Of a stretch of 62,000 nucleotides of DNA, positions 13,948 through 26,783 are shown piece after piece; position 1 is the stretch's first letter; each line of letters begins with the position of its first letter. Source of the DNA: Apostichopus japonicus (Eukaryota; Echinodermata; Holothuroidea; Aspidochirotida; Stichopodidae); contig NC_092575.1 in the NCBI RefSeq assembly GCF_037975245.1, positions 22,847,341 through 22,909,340 on the forward strand, read 5' to 3'. The position numbers and the translations under genes were made by a program. The notes below the pieces were generated by a model, which was not told the DNA's origin, did not search any database, and was given only the letters and a program-made list of their open reading frames with translations.

Positions 13948-14168
13948 TCGCGAGAAAGGAGGAGTAGGGGAATAGAGGGAGGAAAAAGGAGGAGAACAGG
14001 GAGGATGGGAAAGAGGAGGTAACAGAGGTGTTAGGGGGACGGGAAAAGAGAAAGGGGGTAGATGGAGATGGAGATGTAGGAGTATGAGAAGGAGGACAAT
14101 ACAATATAATGGAGGAGGAGAAGGGACGAAGGAGCAGGAGATAGTGGAGACGGTGAGGGAGGAGAAAG
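13948..14168 (+). repeat. purine-rich (GGA)-type tract
   Basis: About 220 bp almost free of pyrimidines on the + strand, GGA/GGAG-rich. Capable of triplex or G-quadruplex structure. Confidence 0.85.
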
Positions 14169-15055
14169 CGAATTAACCTACTTGTCTCTTTTTGTTTTTC
14201 AAATCATGATATATGTAAAGAAATAATTGCATAGGTGAATATTTATTCCTATTAATGACGTAAGACCGTAAATCTTGACGAGATATCATAAAGCTGATCT
14301 CACAATACTGTCAGAATTAATTCATATATCTTGAACGAAATGTCCAAGTTGTTAAGAGAACGATTTCTGAGTTTGTTTAAATCTATGACAAGACTATGAC
14401 AACGACGCCCAGTTCGTCATTATTTCTCCTGATGGGCTGTACTTGCACAGTTATTTAGAGGAAATGTCGCAGCATGAATTCAAGTGATGAGAGGATCTGA
14501 ACTTGATAAAGATCGTCATTGCCGTATTAGCGTTGCTAGCTACGTAGACTATGATCCTCAAATGACCTTTGGCATTGTACCATTAATTATAGAATGTTAC
14601 GTCACAGCTTATTAATATAAAGTAGTCCAATGAGGAAGTCTCTCGTTCAGTTTATTTAAAGCTGTTTAAAGATTCTGACGGTTACCCATCGGATTCACGA
14701 TGCAATTATGATGATGTCACATGGATGGTTGGAACCAGGAAAATGTTCGAGGTGGCGAACAGTGAGCGGTTGACCTGCTACCGGCAACTATGGGTGTAGC
14801 TTAAACTAATTACCAAAATGATTATATACACATATATTAGACAAAATCACATATTTTGAACGACAATTGTGGAGTGGGAATGGCAGGAATGGGCATTGAT
14901 TCTAAAAAAAAATGGGAATGGTGGGGCTTATTATAGTTGCTGAAGAACACCAAACAATGATGCGTTTACTAATTATCAGGATAAGAAGATTCTTGCATAC
15001 GCCTTGCTAAGTAGCACGTCTTTCTTAATGTAGAAACCGTGCACACACACACACA

Positions 15056-15160
15056 TTATTAGAGATTAGAGCTATATATATATAAATATATATATACCTA
15101 TATACATATAAATATATATATATATATATCTCTATATCTCTATATATATCTATCTATTTA

Positions 15161-15224
<64 letters not shown>

Positions 15225-15290
15225 TTTATATGTATATATGTATATAGGTATATATATATTGATATGTATATAGCTTTAATCTCTAATTAA
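15056..15290. repeat. TA-rich long inverted repeat
   Basis: Left arm TTAGAGATTAGAGCTATATA (15059 on). The right arm ends TATAGCTTTAATCTCTAATT (15269-15288), its near-perfect reverse complement. Similarity continues inward through ATATATACCTATATACATAT in both arms. The core is about 60 bp of pure (TA)n near 15164-15221. It may be a palindromic MITE with an expanded TA core. It ends about 690 bp before the hnf1 start codon. Confidence 0.8.
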
Positions 15291-15779
15291 CATAGGTCGA
15301 GGAGGAGAAAAAGAGAAACATGTATGCTACAAGACATCTTGTGTTGAGTAGAATACATAAAGTCGGACTTAGCTAAGAAACAAAGCCCAAAGTCAATGTC
15401 GTTGGTGGGTGTTGCCTTTATAGGTTCATCCAGTATTCTGACTTTCCAAATAATACTTTCGGTATCGAATCAAAAGGGGTTCGTGTTTCATTTACCTACG
15501 ACGCAACCGTTTGATTTTCGTAAATCCTACTTCCGAATATGCTTGTAAGCAACTCGACATCATTTGCGGATTTGGTGTAAAGCAAATTTACACTCGCTTA
15601 CCTTTTGTTCGTCATAAAACATCAAAACACTTGAGTTAAGTAACTACACTAAAAACGAAGAACGATTAAGGGACTAAAGGACTGGGTTAAAAAAAAAACA
15701 ATTTTCGTTTCACGAGATAAACTGTCATGAAGATACGTTCAAACAATGTCGAAGAGGTCACAGTTACGAGTGCAACCTT

Positions 15780-15978
15780 ACTGAGTAAACATTGCGTGTA
15801 CCGCCAATTCAAACGTAGACTTATATACTAAGCCTACACAACGTGCAGTAAATGGCTAGGTTCGTGGCAAACAACTACACAATCATTCAGTCCGCTCGCT
15901 CAGAACCTACCACATAGCTCGTTAGGGAAGTCCAATTTTTTGATGGGATGATTTGGTCTCACTGCAAACGCGAGTGAG
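15780..15978 (+). promoter_or_regulatory. probable 5' UTR / proximal promoter of hnf1
   Basis: Sequence just upstream of the start codon, more CpG-bearing than the surrounding DNA. A weak TATA-like string (TTATATAC) lies near 15821. If transcription starts above 15850, the leader contains at least three short upstream ORFs: 15852-15917 (21 codons), 15942-15950 and 15948-15977. The transcription start cannot be placed from sequence. Confidence 0.4.
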
Positions 15979-16433
15979 ATGAGAGATACAATTGGGCCTA
16001 AAATGTCAGGGAATCTATCTGAGTTGCAAAAACAGCTCGTGGTCGCCCTGGTCGAAAGTGGGGCTCGAATGGAAGACGTTATACGGGAGATTGACAGAGC
16101 AATGCAAGCGACTTCGTCCGTTGACAGTGTTGATAGTTCACGGCAACAACTACAGCAGACGACAGCGGGTTTACCTGCGCCTGATATGTGCAGTGTTTCC
16201 TCGCCCGAAACCGCGAAAATGAACAACGGGACAGACTACTCTAGTAGGAAACCTTCTGGAAATAGCCAAATTCATATAAAGACTCAAGAAAACGGGAAAT
16301 CGCAGGAAGATTTAGAAGGTGCTGATAACATGAGTAATTCTGATTATGGAGACGAGGAAAGTGGTTCTCCCGAATCGAGTGAACTGAACCACGACTCTAG
16401 TCAACCGCTTACACTAAGAGACCACTTACTGAG
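15979..16433 (+). CDS. hnf1: hnf1 coding exon 1: dimerisation domain and acidic linker
   Basis: Residues 1-151 plus two bases of codon 152. The segment [16 protein letters not shown] aligns with the vertebrate HNF1 dimerisation helix (LSQLQTELLAALLESG in human HNF1A), known to form a four-helix bundle and to bind the cofactor DCoH/PCBD. After it comes a low-complexity Ser/Gln/Asn-rich linker with an acidic patch ([19 protein letters not shown], about residues 122-140). The exon closes with the start of the POU-specific extension, LTLRDHLL. The donor is CTGAG|GTAAAGT at 16434, phase 2. Frame reading through the donor meets TAA at 16435, which explains why the open frame stops here. The exact start, 15979 or 16003, is unresolved. 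Confidence 0.93.
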
Positions 16434-19400
16434 GTAAAGTATCAAACTCACCTAATTAGCTTATCTTACCTATCTTTCATAGATTACAATTTAACCGTTT
16501 ACAAGAGCACTGTAGTTAATGCCACTTTGATAGCGAGACTACGATATCGTAGTTGTTATGAAGTACTACTCTACGTTATACGATGCAATGCTGTCACCAA
16601 CCAACGTTCTGTATGCAATGACGCTATACTGACTACAATGGAAACTCCTCTCAGCCGTATAATTGTGTTGTCTAAGTGTCTTGTTCATTGTCTTAACGCG
16701 ATAAATAGTTTCGTATTTATACATTGAACAAAGAACTCAAGATACTCGGACGTTTACTATTTACAAATAAGGGGAAATGTGTTTATATCTAAAGGAGTAT
16801 TAGGTCACTATTTCAAGTTTGCTTTGGATAAGTTTATGATCCTCACATGTAACCAGATTGTCATTCGAATAGAATCGTACATTTTATAACGCACTCATTG
16901 CATTTCACTATTATATTTTATAATAATTAGGTGGTTAGTTATATGTTAGTGCCCTTTATCATACTTTGAATGGATATTTTAACTTCAAACTGTAAAATAG
17001 GTTGCAACACATTTTCAAAAATTTGTTCCCTTGATTGGTACAAGAAGAAACAAAAGGCACAAACCAAAACAGAAGCGTACTGCTCAGCTAATGTACTAAT
17101 ATGCCGTGCTAGCACGGTCCATTATTTCTTATGTCGACATGTACTTCGCCAAACTGATCAATCGAATCGTGTACATTTCAAATTGGTAATTTAAAACTTA
17201 AACAAAATAATCTTGTTCGCAAAGTAAAATAAATTAAATAGAGAGAATAAATTGGCTAACTTGTTAATCTAATTTTTACATATGACAGAAATGTTCTGCA
17301 AGTAAAATTATGAACTGAAGAATGCATATTGTTTCTTTGGGGTTAAAAATGATTTAAATATAAAATTTGCTAATTTGCTATTGCTAATGTAATTATTAAA
17401 AGTTATTGCTTTAAAAGTAAAAAATTAACTGAAACTTTTGTTACAGTTCAATGATTGAAATGCACTTATCATGTGCGCAATAAATGATAGAAATTTTGAG
17501 TGGATTTGAACAGCTAACATGAGTACAAAATGCTTGACAAAGATAATAACACAGACCATCTGCATACTTGCGTTGATAATGTCTATTGTTATACAAATAA
17601 CAATGGAATGGTATTGCTAAAACTGCCTAACACTACTTTATAAAAAACCCCTGATAAAACAACAGTATTTTCTTATTGTTTCATAAAATTAGAAGTATAA
17701 GGAGGAAACTCCAATGTTGACATTTTTCTGTAATTTCTTAACGTAATATATTGTAATCAAATAGGAAGAAAATATACATGTTGATTGTTGCTTTTATCAT
17801 ATGTAAGATACCAATATTTCTGAGAAAAAAAGTAAATAAACTGAAGGTAAGGTTCAAAAGTGTAGGTATACTTGTGACAAAAGCACCTTAAATCAAAATT
17901 ATGTTGTTTTTAAACTGAAGCAATCTAACAATAACAAAAAATGGGAAAACATCCAGATACTGTTTGCAACACTAAATAGTCGCAAAGAGTAAACAACGCC
18001 TTAGTCTACTTTTCATGAAATTTCTATGTCGGTTTTAGTATGTTCTAGAATTGGGTGGCTTTGTGAAAAACAAAAGAGAACCTCAGAAGTTTGTTTGTTA
18101 TCGACATTTCGCCTTTGTCGTAGATCCAAGGAGCTCACACTGTAATTCAACTTTAGATCAAGGTTGTACGTATTTGGAGCTATTGAACATATGATGATAA
18201 ATTTTAATTCATGAAAAACTACTTTTCCGAAATAAATTGAACCAATACAGATTTATATCTCCTACGTATTGTGTGGTGCCTTTCCACGTAGGTCACTTAA
18301 AATACCATTCATGGTTCTATTTTTCAATTGGCAAATATGTGTTTCAGGATCTATCCATTATCTTGCAATTTAGAAAGAAAAAACGGTTCAAGGGTAAAAA
18401 AAAAACAACAAAAGAATTTCGCAGGGTCGACTGAACTTTTCCTATCTCAGTTTTATATCAGAAGGCTGGTTAAAAGTTCACTCTATTTTACCTTTCAATT
18501 TCATTCAATTAAGAAACAGAAGGCTTATCTCATTAATAGACAGTTATTATACTTTCGGATAAAAAAAAATATGTATGGATATTCCTCAATTAAACAAATG
18601 AAATATAATACAATAATAAATATGATTTTTAAATTTATATTTGAGTCCAAAGGTTTGTAACATTTTGTATTATGTGTTCCCATGTGCGATGTTTATGCCA
18701 TATAGACAATATTTTCTTTATTTTGAACGATACAAGTAGTAGTGGGTGAGGTTGAGGAGGAAGTAAACCTCATTACAGACGATGTTTTAATATATACCAA
18801 CCAAGTACTCATATCGTTACGGTTATTCAAGTAAACACGAGCTATTTTTCTTCACTTTGGAAACGACGACATTACTGTACGGTAGTTCAGTACAGATTCT
18901 CATTTCATTACAATTATTTGTTATAGACGAAAAAGCACCACTGTTTCAATCGAAGGGTTGAAAATGTTTATTCAACATAATATAAACACTGCTCAACTCC
19001 ATTAATTATTCCTATTCAGAATGAGAGAGAGAGAGAAATAAATAAATAAAAAATAAATGGTGCTTTAAATATCAACTATATCACGCCAATGAAAAGAAGA
19101 AGATAATAGTAGGAGATGAAGTATGTGGAGCATCATTAAATATGCTGTTGTAAAATGGAAGCTTTGTCCCACTTGTGTTTGGTCTAAATGAAAAACGTTT
19201 TCAATATGATAAATAATAATTATGGTGATATCAAATAATGATACCGTGTAAATATGCAAAGTATAGTTCTAGCTTTCAATTTTTAATTATTTTAATAATA
19301 CACGAACACTACTGACTTATTAAACTACTCAATGCATTTCACAGAAATAACCTCAAAACGATTTGATTGAGATAAGAAATGAAGAAATCAAAGTTGATTT

Positions 19401-22400
19401 GATGAGTTTGAAAATATCAGTAACATAATAACAACAGATATAGTACAAAAAAGCATTATTGTTTGGGACATAAATGAAGTAATTTCTCTAATTTTTGCTT
19501 GGAAATCTGTTTTATGTTGATTTCTTTGCATTACTGCATAGTTGTAACGATATGTAAATTACGGGGTGTTTTTCTTATGTAATGAGAAAGCATGGTAGCA
19601 TATATTATGCAAAATAGCGATATTATATAGCCAAATATTCAGGCAATCAATAATTCAACAAATGATTCTTTTGGTGTACAAAAAGTTGGTTTAAAGCCTC
19701 CTATTTGGGAGGATTTGTTAAAAAGTTTCCCCCTTGCCGGATTTATGTTCAGCTTGGTGTCATTTTCAAAAGTGATCATCTTCAGATACTATATAATATA
19801 TCGGTTTATGCTATATGATAATGGAAGAAACTATGGAGCAAAATAATTCAACGCGAACCAACGAAATACGTTAAAAAGTGCAGAGCCTGACATTTTCATC
19901 ATCGGGCATTATTATTCACCATATCGTTGATCGAATTACGTACCGCCCTCAAAGTACCAATTAAGGGCATTGAATTTGGTATTAGTTTATTTGATAGTTT
20001 CTAGCCTGTTGATGTATATCGTGAAACAAAAAATCACACAAATCCAACAAACTTAAAATAGTTTTCAAAGAATTTAGAAATGTTTAATATATATATTCTT
20101 ATGATGATGGACCAATGTCATTGATTCTGCATTCGCAGAAGAAAGTAAGAATATTTTCCACTCGTACTTGGGTAAAGACACATCTATTCAAGTTGAAATA
20201 TTAAAAATTAACACACTTTTCGTTGGACTCATATGGCGCGTATTAACATCAGTATACTAATCTCTGGCTTCTGTTATCAACGGATTAAGATATTCCAGTT
20301 TGCCTGTAATTTAGCAAACATTTACCCCAAACTCGTTGGATTCATATATGATTCATGCTATTGGTAGAGATATTGTCCAAGAATATAAAATAGTGAGGTT
20401 AGCCAGTATGTTGGTTGGCGAGCTGATGCTATTTAAACCAGCTGAGTTTGTGCGATAATATCCATTTGTCACTTTACCAAATATGTGAGTTTTATTCAAA
20501 ATAAGTAACACTGATTTATTCGACAAATAGGTCAACTAAGGAGTATCTAATGAGAGAATTCGATTTCATTTTACGTTATCTCATTTCTATTTTCTTCGTT
20601 TTTATTTTCCTCCTTTCTTTTGTAGTTTATAAGTTTTTCTCTTTTTTTTATTAAAATGATTAAAGAATTTTACGTTACAGTTGTTATTGTTAATATCTTT
20701 CGACCTATTTTTTTTTTCAATATTGAAGTAAAAGTTGACTGATGAAGCAAATGAACTTTTATCGATAATTGGTTTTAGTATCGGGTGTAGAATAAAAATA
20801 TCAACTTGACAAGAACGACTGATTGAACAGTTAAATGCTATAATTATTCAGTATCTCTAAGTATTGTTCAGTCTTGACAAAAACTTTCACCTGTTTAGAA
20901 TTTTTTTCTGACATTTCATCAGGTGAAACAGACTGTAGACATTTGAACCAATGTCCCCCAAATGTAACAACTATTTGTAGCAAAACTTTCACAATTTTTT
21001 GGTGTGTGTATCGATACGTGAAAGAATAAACGTGTTGTTTAGTTGTAAAAATACTAAATAATAATAATAATAATAATAAAATCATTTGAGGTTTTCTTTT
21101 CAATGATATATGATTCTTGTAAGTTCGTAGATATATCAACGAAATAATAAATTAAAGTTTATAGGAACAAATAGAAAACAACAACATAATCCCAAATTTG
21201 TGGTAAAGTAATAAAAAAAGTCCTTCAAGAAATGGAAAGACAAATGAAAGAAAAATAAATGATCACAGTTATTTGAACCGTACAGTATGTATATCGTGTG
21301 TGCCCGAATATTTGACAAATTATTAAAACTTGAGTCCTTTTGTTATCAATGACATTCAAAATGAGTGATGAGGTTATACAAGGGTCTATTTACAAAATTT
21401 TGCTCTACCTCTCATACTCAAAGATGTGTCAAGATAGCCTACGTTGTAGCAATATGGTTTTCAAGTGCCAACATTGGCACGAAATCATAGTAGCTAGACA
21501 AACTGTCTCCATGTCTATTTACAATATTTCGTAAATCTATTTGTTTTTGTCGCCATTTCTGGTTTATCTCGTGCCGCATTTATGTAAGCTACAGCGTATA
21601 TAGTTGTTTAGTATACCACAGAGAGGTACATAAGGTCACCATGTTCCTTCCCTTCCGGACAAGACTATTACAAATGCAGAGAAAAACTAAAAAAAATCCA
21701 AACGTTATAGCTATAATTCATTAGGCTATTTTAGATTTTTATTATCTCAAACTGTATGAAACTTAAAAATTGTTGAGAATTTGGTCGAAGCTGTCGATCA
21801 GCATATAAGTTATAAGGCTTTTTAAATGTGTTTAACTGTCAAATTCATGCCCGAAAGGTAAAATATTTAAGTAATTTGCTGTGTTTCTTGAACCTTTCAC
21901 AAACAAACTACCAGATATGCAGTTGTGTGAAGGGGCACCCTCCAGCCAAATTTCTAACGATTCGTTTCAGCTCTACTAATAATGCGGAGGTCTCAGCACT
22001 CGTGGCCGAGAGGAGCTGAGCCCGCAGCTAGAGGAACAAGGGGGGGGGGGGGTACTATATTCGTACCTTAAGGCAGTACTTAGCCACGGACCTTGAGTTC
22101 ACGGTAAAGAGAGTGAAGGGAAATCTTAAGTTTTTACAACCAATGGAAGTCTTATATTTCGGCTCCTTCATTTTGATATAATCCCATCTGCGTGAAGATA
22201 ATGCATGATCTCTGATTTATATCAAACTTCTCGGCCTTTTAGCTAACATCATGTGTAGCATTATGTTCCCCTTCTAGGGAAATCGTGATACACAAGTGAC
22301 GATGATCACACAGTTAAAATCTCGTGCATTGGGACTGGGTTTGAGAGCGAATCAGTCGTTCGGTTGTTTGGTTATTCGTGCCCATGGTTCTTTCATGGGT

Positions 22401-25400
22401 GACTTTTCTAAATATGTATCTAATATTTTCTATCAAACAAGTGATCAGAGAATCACGAGATCATAGGTAGTGTATGTTCCATTTCTCGTGATACACATGC
22501 GACGGTGTTCACTCTGTCACAGTTTTGATGCAAAGGGAGGTTGAGAGTGGATCAGTTGTTTGGTAACTTGGTTTTCGTGATGACTTTTCTTAAACAGTAT
22601 CGATCGGAGAATCACGAGGCAGAAGTTAGAATACTTGACTATAACGAAATTTAACATCATCAATTTGGCATGATTTTAGTGTCCGTCAGCGCTTAGTTAC
22701 ATATATAATACATGTACCCTTGCATGAACCCTAGAAATTGATCATGTGTTTAATATTTAAAATTTAAGGAATGAATATGAACAAAGCCATTTATATATTT
22801 GGTTGAAGTACCTAAATAGAAAAGAACAACAATGATAAGAATGCCAGCACCTGTTCGAAAGTTTTATTTTCATCAAGGCATTCTATATCTATTAAATAAA
22901 TGACTTATTTACAACGACAAAGTTCATGTTCAATAAGATCATAATAAGCTTTCACTTTTACATGCTTTAAAATTGTATTGTCTTTTACACTTTCCTTCAT
23001 TTATGCTACAGTGTCATAAAAGCGGTTACAAGTGACACAGCGCGACCCCTCGCGTATTATTTTGTCAAGGGACAAAATATAGTTACCAGTGAACTGTGTC
23101 TAGACATTTGATATACTTTAATACTAATTTACAGTTATTCTGTAATCATTCTAATAAGAAAAAAAAGAGAGAAAAACTTAAAAACTAAAAAAGAAAGGAG
23201 AAAACTAAAAACGAAGAAAATAGAAATGAAATAAAAAACACTGGCTATTAGAAAGCAATAAAATACCATTTCAGGTAATCTCACGTTTGCTACGAAGGAT
23301 TTTTCATACTCAGTAGTTCAATAAAGAAAATAACAAGAAACACCTCACTGTTCCTCAGATTGTCACGTGATGACTCGGATCGACTGTATCACGTGACAAT
23401 TATTCCTTTGATCATTATCTCGCTGGATGAAGAAAAGCGTTGAAATACTGTCTAGGTTTGAAGAACGGAATATTCATGAACAAACTTCTATATATTATCG
23501 TTCAATCAATGTTGTTTGGTAAAAACAGTTCCTTTGTTGTTTATATAGTTGGAATCGAGGTTATTCCTAATTAAAATATCATTTGTATCAATGTATTGAA
23601 AATGTGTATTTCTATATACTGTACGTCATTAAGATTGTATTTGTCTTTCTATTAATCTCGAAATCAGATGAAAATAAGGAGAAAAAACCCTTTATAAACA
23701 GTTGGCTCTTTAAAGACATAGAGACGAGTTGTTCCTTAATTAGTTGATTAACGAAGAATTACAGAAACGCTAGTTCTTGTTATTAAAGAAATATATCGTT
23801 CGCATTTTGGTTTCCGGGAAGCGTTGAACAGCAGTTAAGCACGATGACTTCCATTGTCTGACAGAGAGACCATTAAAAAAACGCGATTTTGTCATGTCCT
23901 TTGTTTAGTGTTGGTATTCTAAGTTGATTTGTCGATGATTTCTAGTAAACTCTCAATTAATGACATAATCTAATCAAGATACAAAAGCAGCTAAGAGTGT
24001 GCTGTGACCCTACGACTGTTTTTTTTTAGTTACTCCATAACTTACACAGCTCAGAGTCTTCATCAATGATCAACTACACGTTATGGCTTAATTACAGACC
24101 CGGGGTAAACGAGTAACTGGTAAAATTTTTAACCAGGTTTATAACTTTATCTCTGTATCTCTTCATTAAAACCCCACTTCTTTAACAATCAGAGTCCATA
24201 TCTAATTTTGCAGTCACTTAGTTAGTGTCTTTTTGTTGCTTCGATCGCTATTCCACTTTGGGATTTATTTTTCAAAATGGCGGATTGTGCAGGCTATCAC
24301 TGTTTAATTGAAGAGAGTTATTGGGTACACTGTAGACGCTTGGTAGAAACTAAAAGAGGTTAGTAAACGACCATAAGGTAGAGTTCTCAACACTGGACTT
24401 TGTTCTTATATACTGATATCCTAGCTGCATGTGCTTACAAGACATCTTTCAGCCTGGTACAGGGTTTCACGGTTTGACTGCATATTTCACAACTTCCGCT
24501 TTAACGTGAAAAACAATGCATAGTACTACAAACGTCATCGATGCGATTAGTTAACAGACCACTTACTGAAAAACGAAGGCAAGAAAAAAAGTGTAAAAAT
24601 TGTGTTATTTTATATCTCAACGACTCAATATCGTTTACGAAAACTTCCGAAATCTTACAGTCGGCCACGCTGTGCTCACAACGGTGCCGCTGAACAGTAC
24701 ATATGATCAATACGTTACTGTGATTGTTAATAAAAACTATTAATAAAGAATATGATGCAAAATCCGTTGAGGTTTGATAACAATTGGATGAAAAAGGAAT
24801 GTGAAATGATAGCCTATATATAAAAAATACATCTGTAAAAAATGAGTTTTTAAAAAACACTATTAAACAGAAAAGAAAAGAACTATTTTCATTGTTCTTT
24901 TCATTGTTGGAGCTTCTATTTTGACAAGCATTCTTAATATCCACGTTTTTTGGCATTTGGTGGCTTATACAAGGTTGCGCGCGCATACTTTTTGATCGTA
25001 GGGGGAGGAACAAAATGGCGCCCGAGGCATGAGAACGCTAGCGCAACGTAATAACAAGGCAGACATATGTTCTAGTGGTAACATCATGGGGGCAGGTGTG
25101 TCGATAGGGCACTCGCGAGTGTTAGGCAAAAGATCTCGTCATATTCTTATTACGTTATTATTGGTTTATGATAATTTCATCTTTCGGAATGAATCTAGTC
25201 AGACAATAAGACAATAAGGAAAAGACAAAAAGGAAAGTAGCGTTTTCTTCACCTATCTGAGAAAACTATTCTTTTATTCTTTTGTGCCTCTTAGACTGCA
25301 AAATTGTCCGAAACTTTTCTTTCAAACAATTAATAATAAAAAAATATAAAAACACAACTTTGTTTTCTTCACCTTTTCAAAGTAATAAATCATCCATTTA

Positions 25401-26601
25401 ACTAGACAGTTCAACATGCGACCATGTCCTTCTTTTCTTACTTTATAGCTGTAATCTTATAGAATAAAAAATCGAAGATATACAGTAGAGAGAGAGAGAA
25501 AGCAATAATGATAGTTTTAGAAATTGACTTAAAGTCAACGTTAAAGATGGGGAAACTGAAACTGAACGATTACTGATTAGCTTATAAGCAATCACGAACC
25601 AGGAAGAACTTAGAGAATTGACATATTGGAAATATTCTCAAATTCTTTGAATATTCTAAGCTGTCATAGAGGATTGTACCTGATTGTTGTCACGTTTCTG
25701 GTAACTGTAATCAACATATTCAAATATCGCAAAGGCTTGTTTTAAAATGATGATATAAGACGCTGTGGATACAATTTCCCAACATGGTATACCTTGAATT
25801 AAACTGAAAATGCGGGAGAGGGTCTTACTTTTATTGTGTATTGAAATGATTTTATATGTTTTGTATTTAGGTCATCTTTTTTGTTTATATAGTTATCACG
25901 AACAACAAAAAAAAAAAAAATATAAATAAAACGACTCAGAAAGATGGAATATCCCTGTTTGTTATCCTCAATGGTATATACAACACGTAACTGAAATTAA
26001 AGTAAGCATCTAAAAATAAGAATTAAGTCATACTCTGGGATTGTACTCATGGAAGGTAGTGTAGCAAATATACTAACAGGCAAAATGCATTTGTAGTTCG
26101 AAACCCAGTATAGCTTTGCCCCGGTCCATATGTAATATACACACTATGTACAATACAAAATCTTAGATGAAAATAATTCCCGACCAGTTACTCCTTTTCT
26201 TTTGCTTGTCTATCTAGTGTCTTCAAACAAGAATTCATTGAATGACACTAAAGCTAATAAATATAACGTCTTTTTTATTCGTAAATGAGAGAGGTTTATT
26301 CGACGAGTAATATATATTTATGTATGTATGTATGTATGTATGTATGTATGTATGTATGTATGTATGTATGTATGTATGTATGTATGTATGTATGTATGTA
26401 TGTATGTATGTATGTATGTATGTATGTATGTATGTATGTATGTATGTATGTATGTATGTATATATGTATGTATGTATGTATATATATCTATATATATATA
26501 TATAGATATATCTATCTATCTATATATATATGTTTATATATTTGTATATTTATATATATATATATATATTTGTATTTATATATATATATATATATATACA
26601 G

Positions 26602-26635
<34 letters not shown>

Positions 26636-26660
26636 GTGTATATGTACATATATATATGTT

Positions 26661-26693
<33 letters not shown>

Positions 26694-26704
26694 GTATATA
26701 TATA

Positions 26705-26783
<79 letters not shown>

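Larger units (their letters stand above)
1..15779. other. upstream region without recognisable genes
   Basis: All open frames are short, of random composition or inside simple repeats. The region holds the microsatellites, G-rich tracts, MITEs, minisatellite and putative regulatory site listed individually. Stretches 6860-9940, 10315-12480 and 14170-15050 show nothing I can interpret. Confidence 0.7.

Noticed and set aside
15900-16226. 108-codon minus-strand frame over exon 1
   Set aside because: Antisense shadow of the coding exon.
21980-22030. CTCGTGGCCGAGAGG resembling a Ser/Leu tRNA A box
   Set aside because: No B box or stems follow at the right distance.
24277-24361. ATGGCGGATTGTGCAGG start followed by an open frame to a GTTAGT donor-like site
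   Set aside because: Could be a small exon, but nothing downstream joins to it and the peptide is unrecognisable.
24501-25013. 170-codon minus-strand frame, the longest non-repeat frame away from hnf1 exons
   Set aside because: No recognisable domain, composition rich in Phe, Ser, Ile and Asn as expected of AT-rich intron DNA, and it lies inside intron 1.
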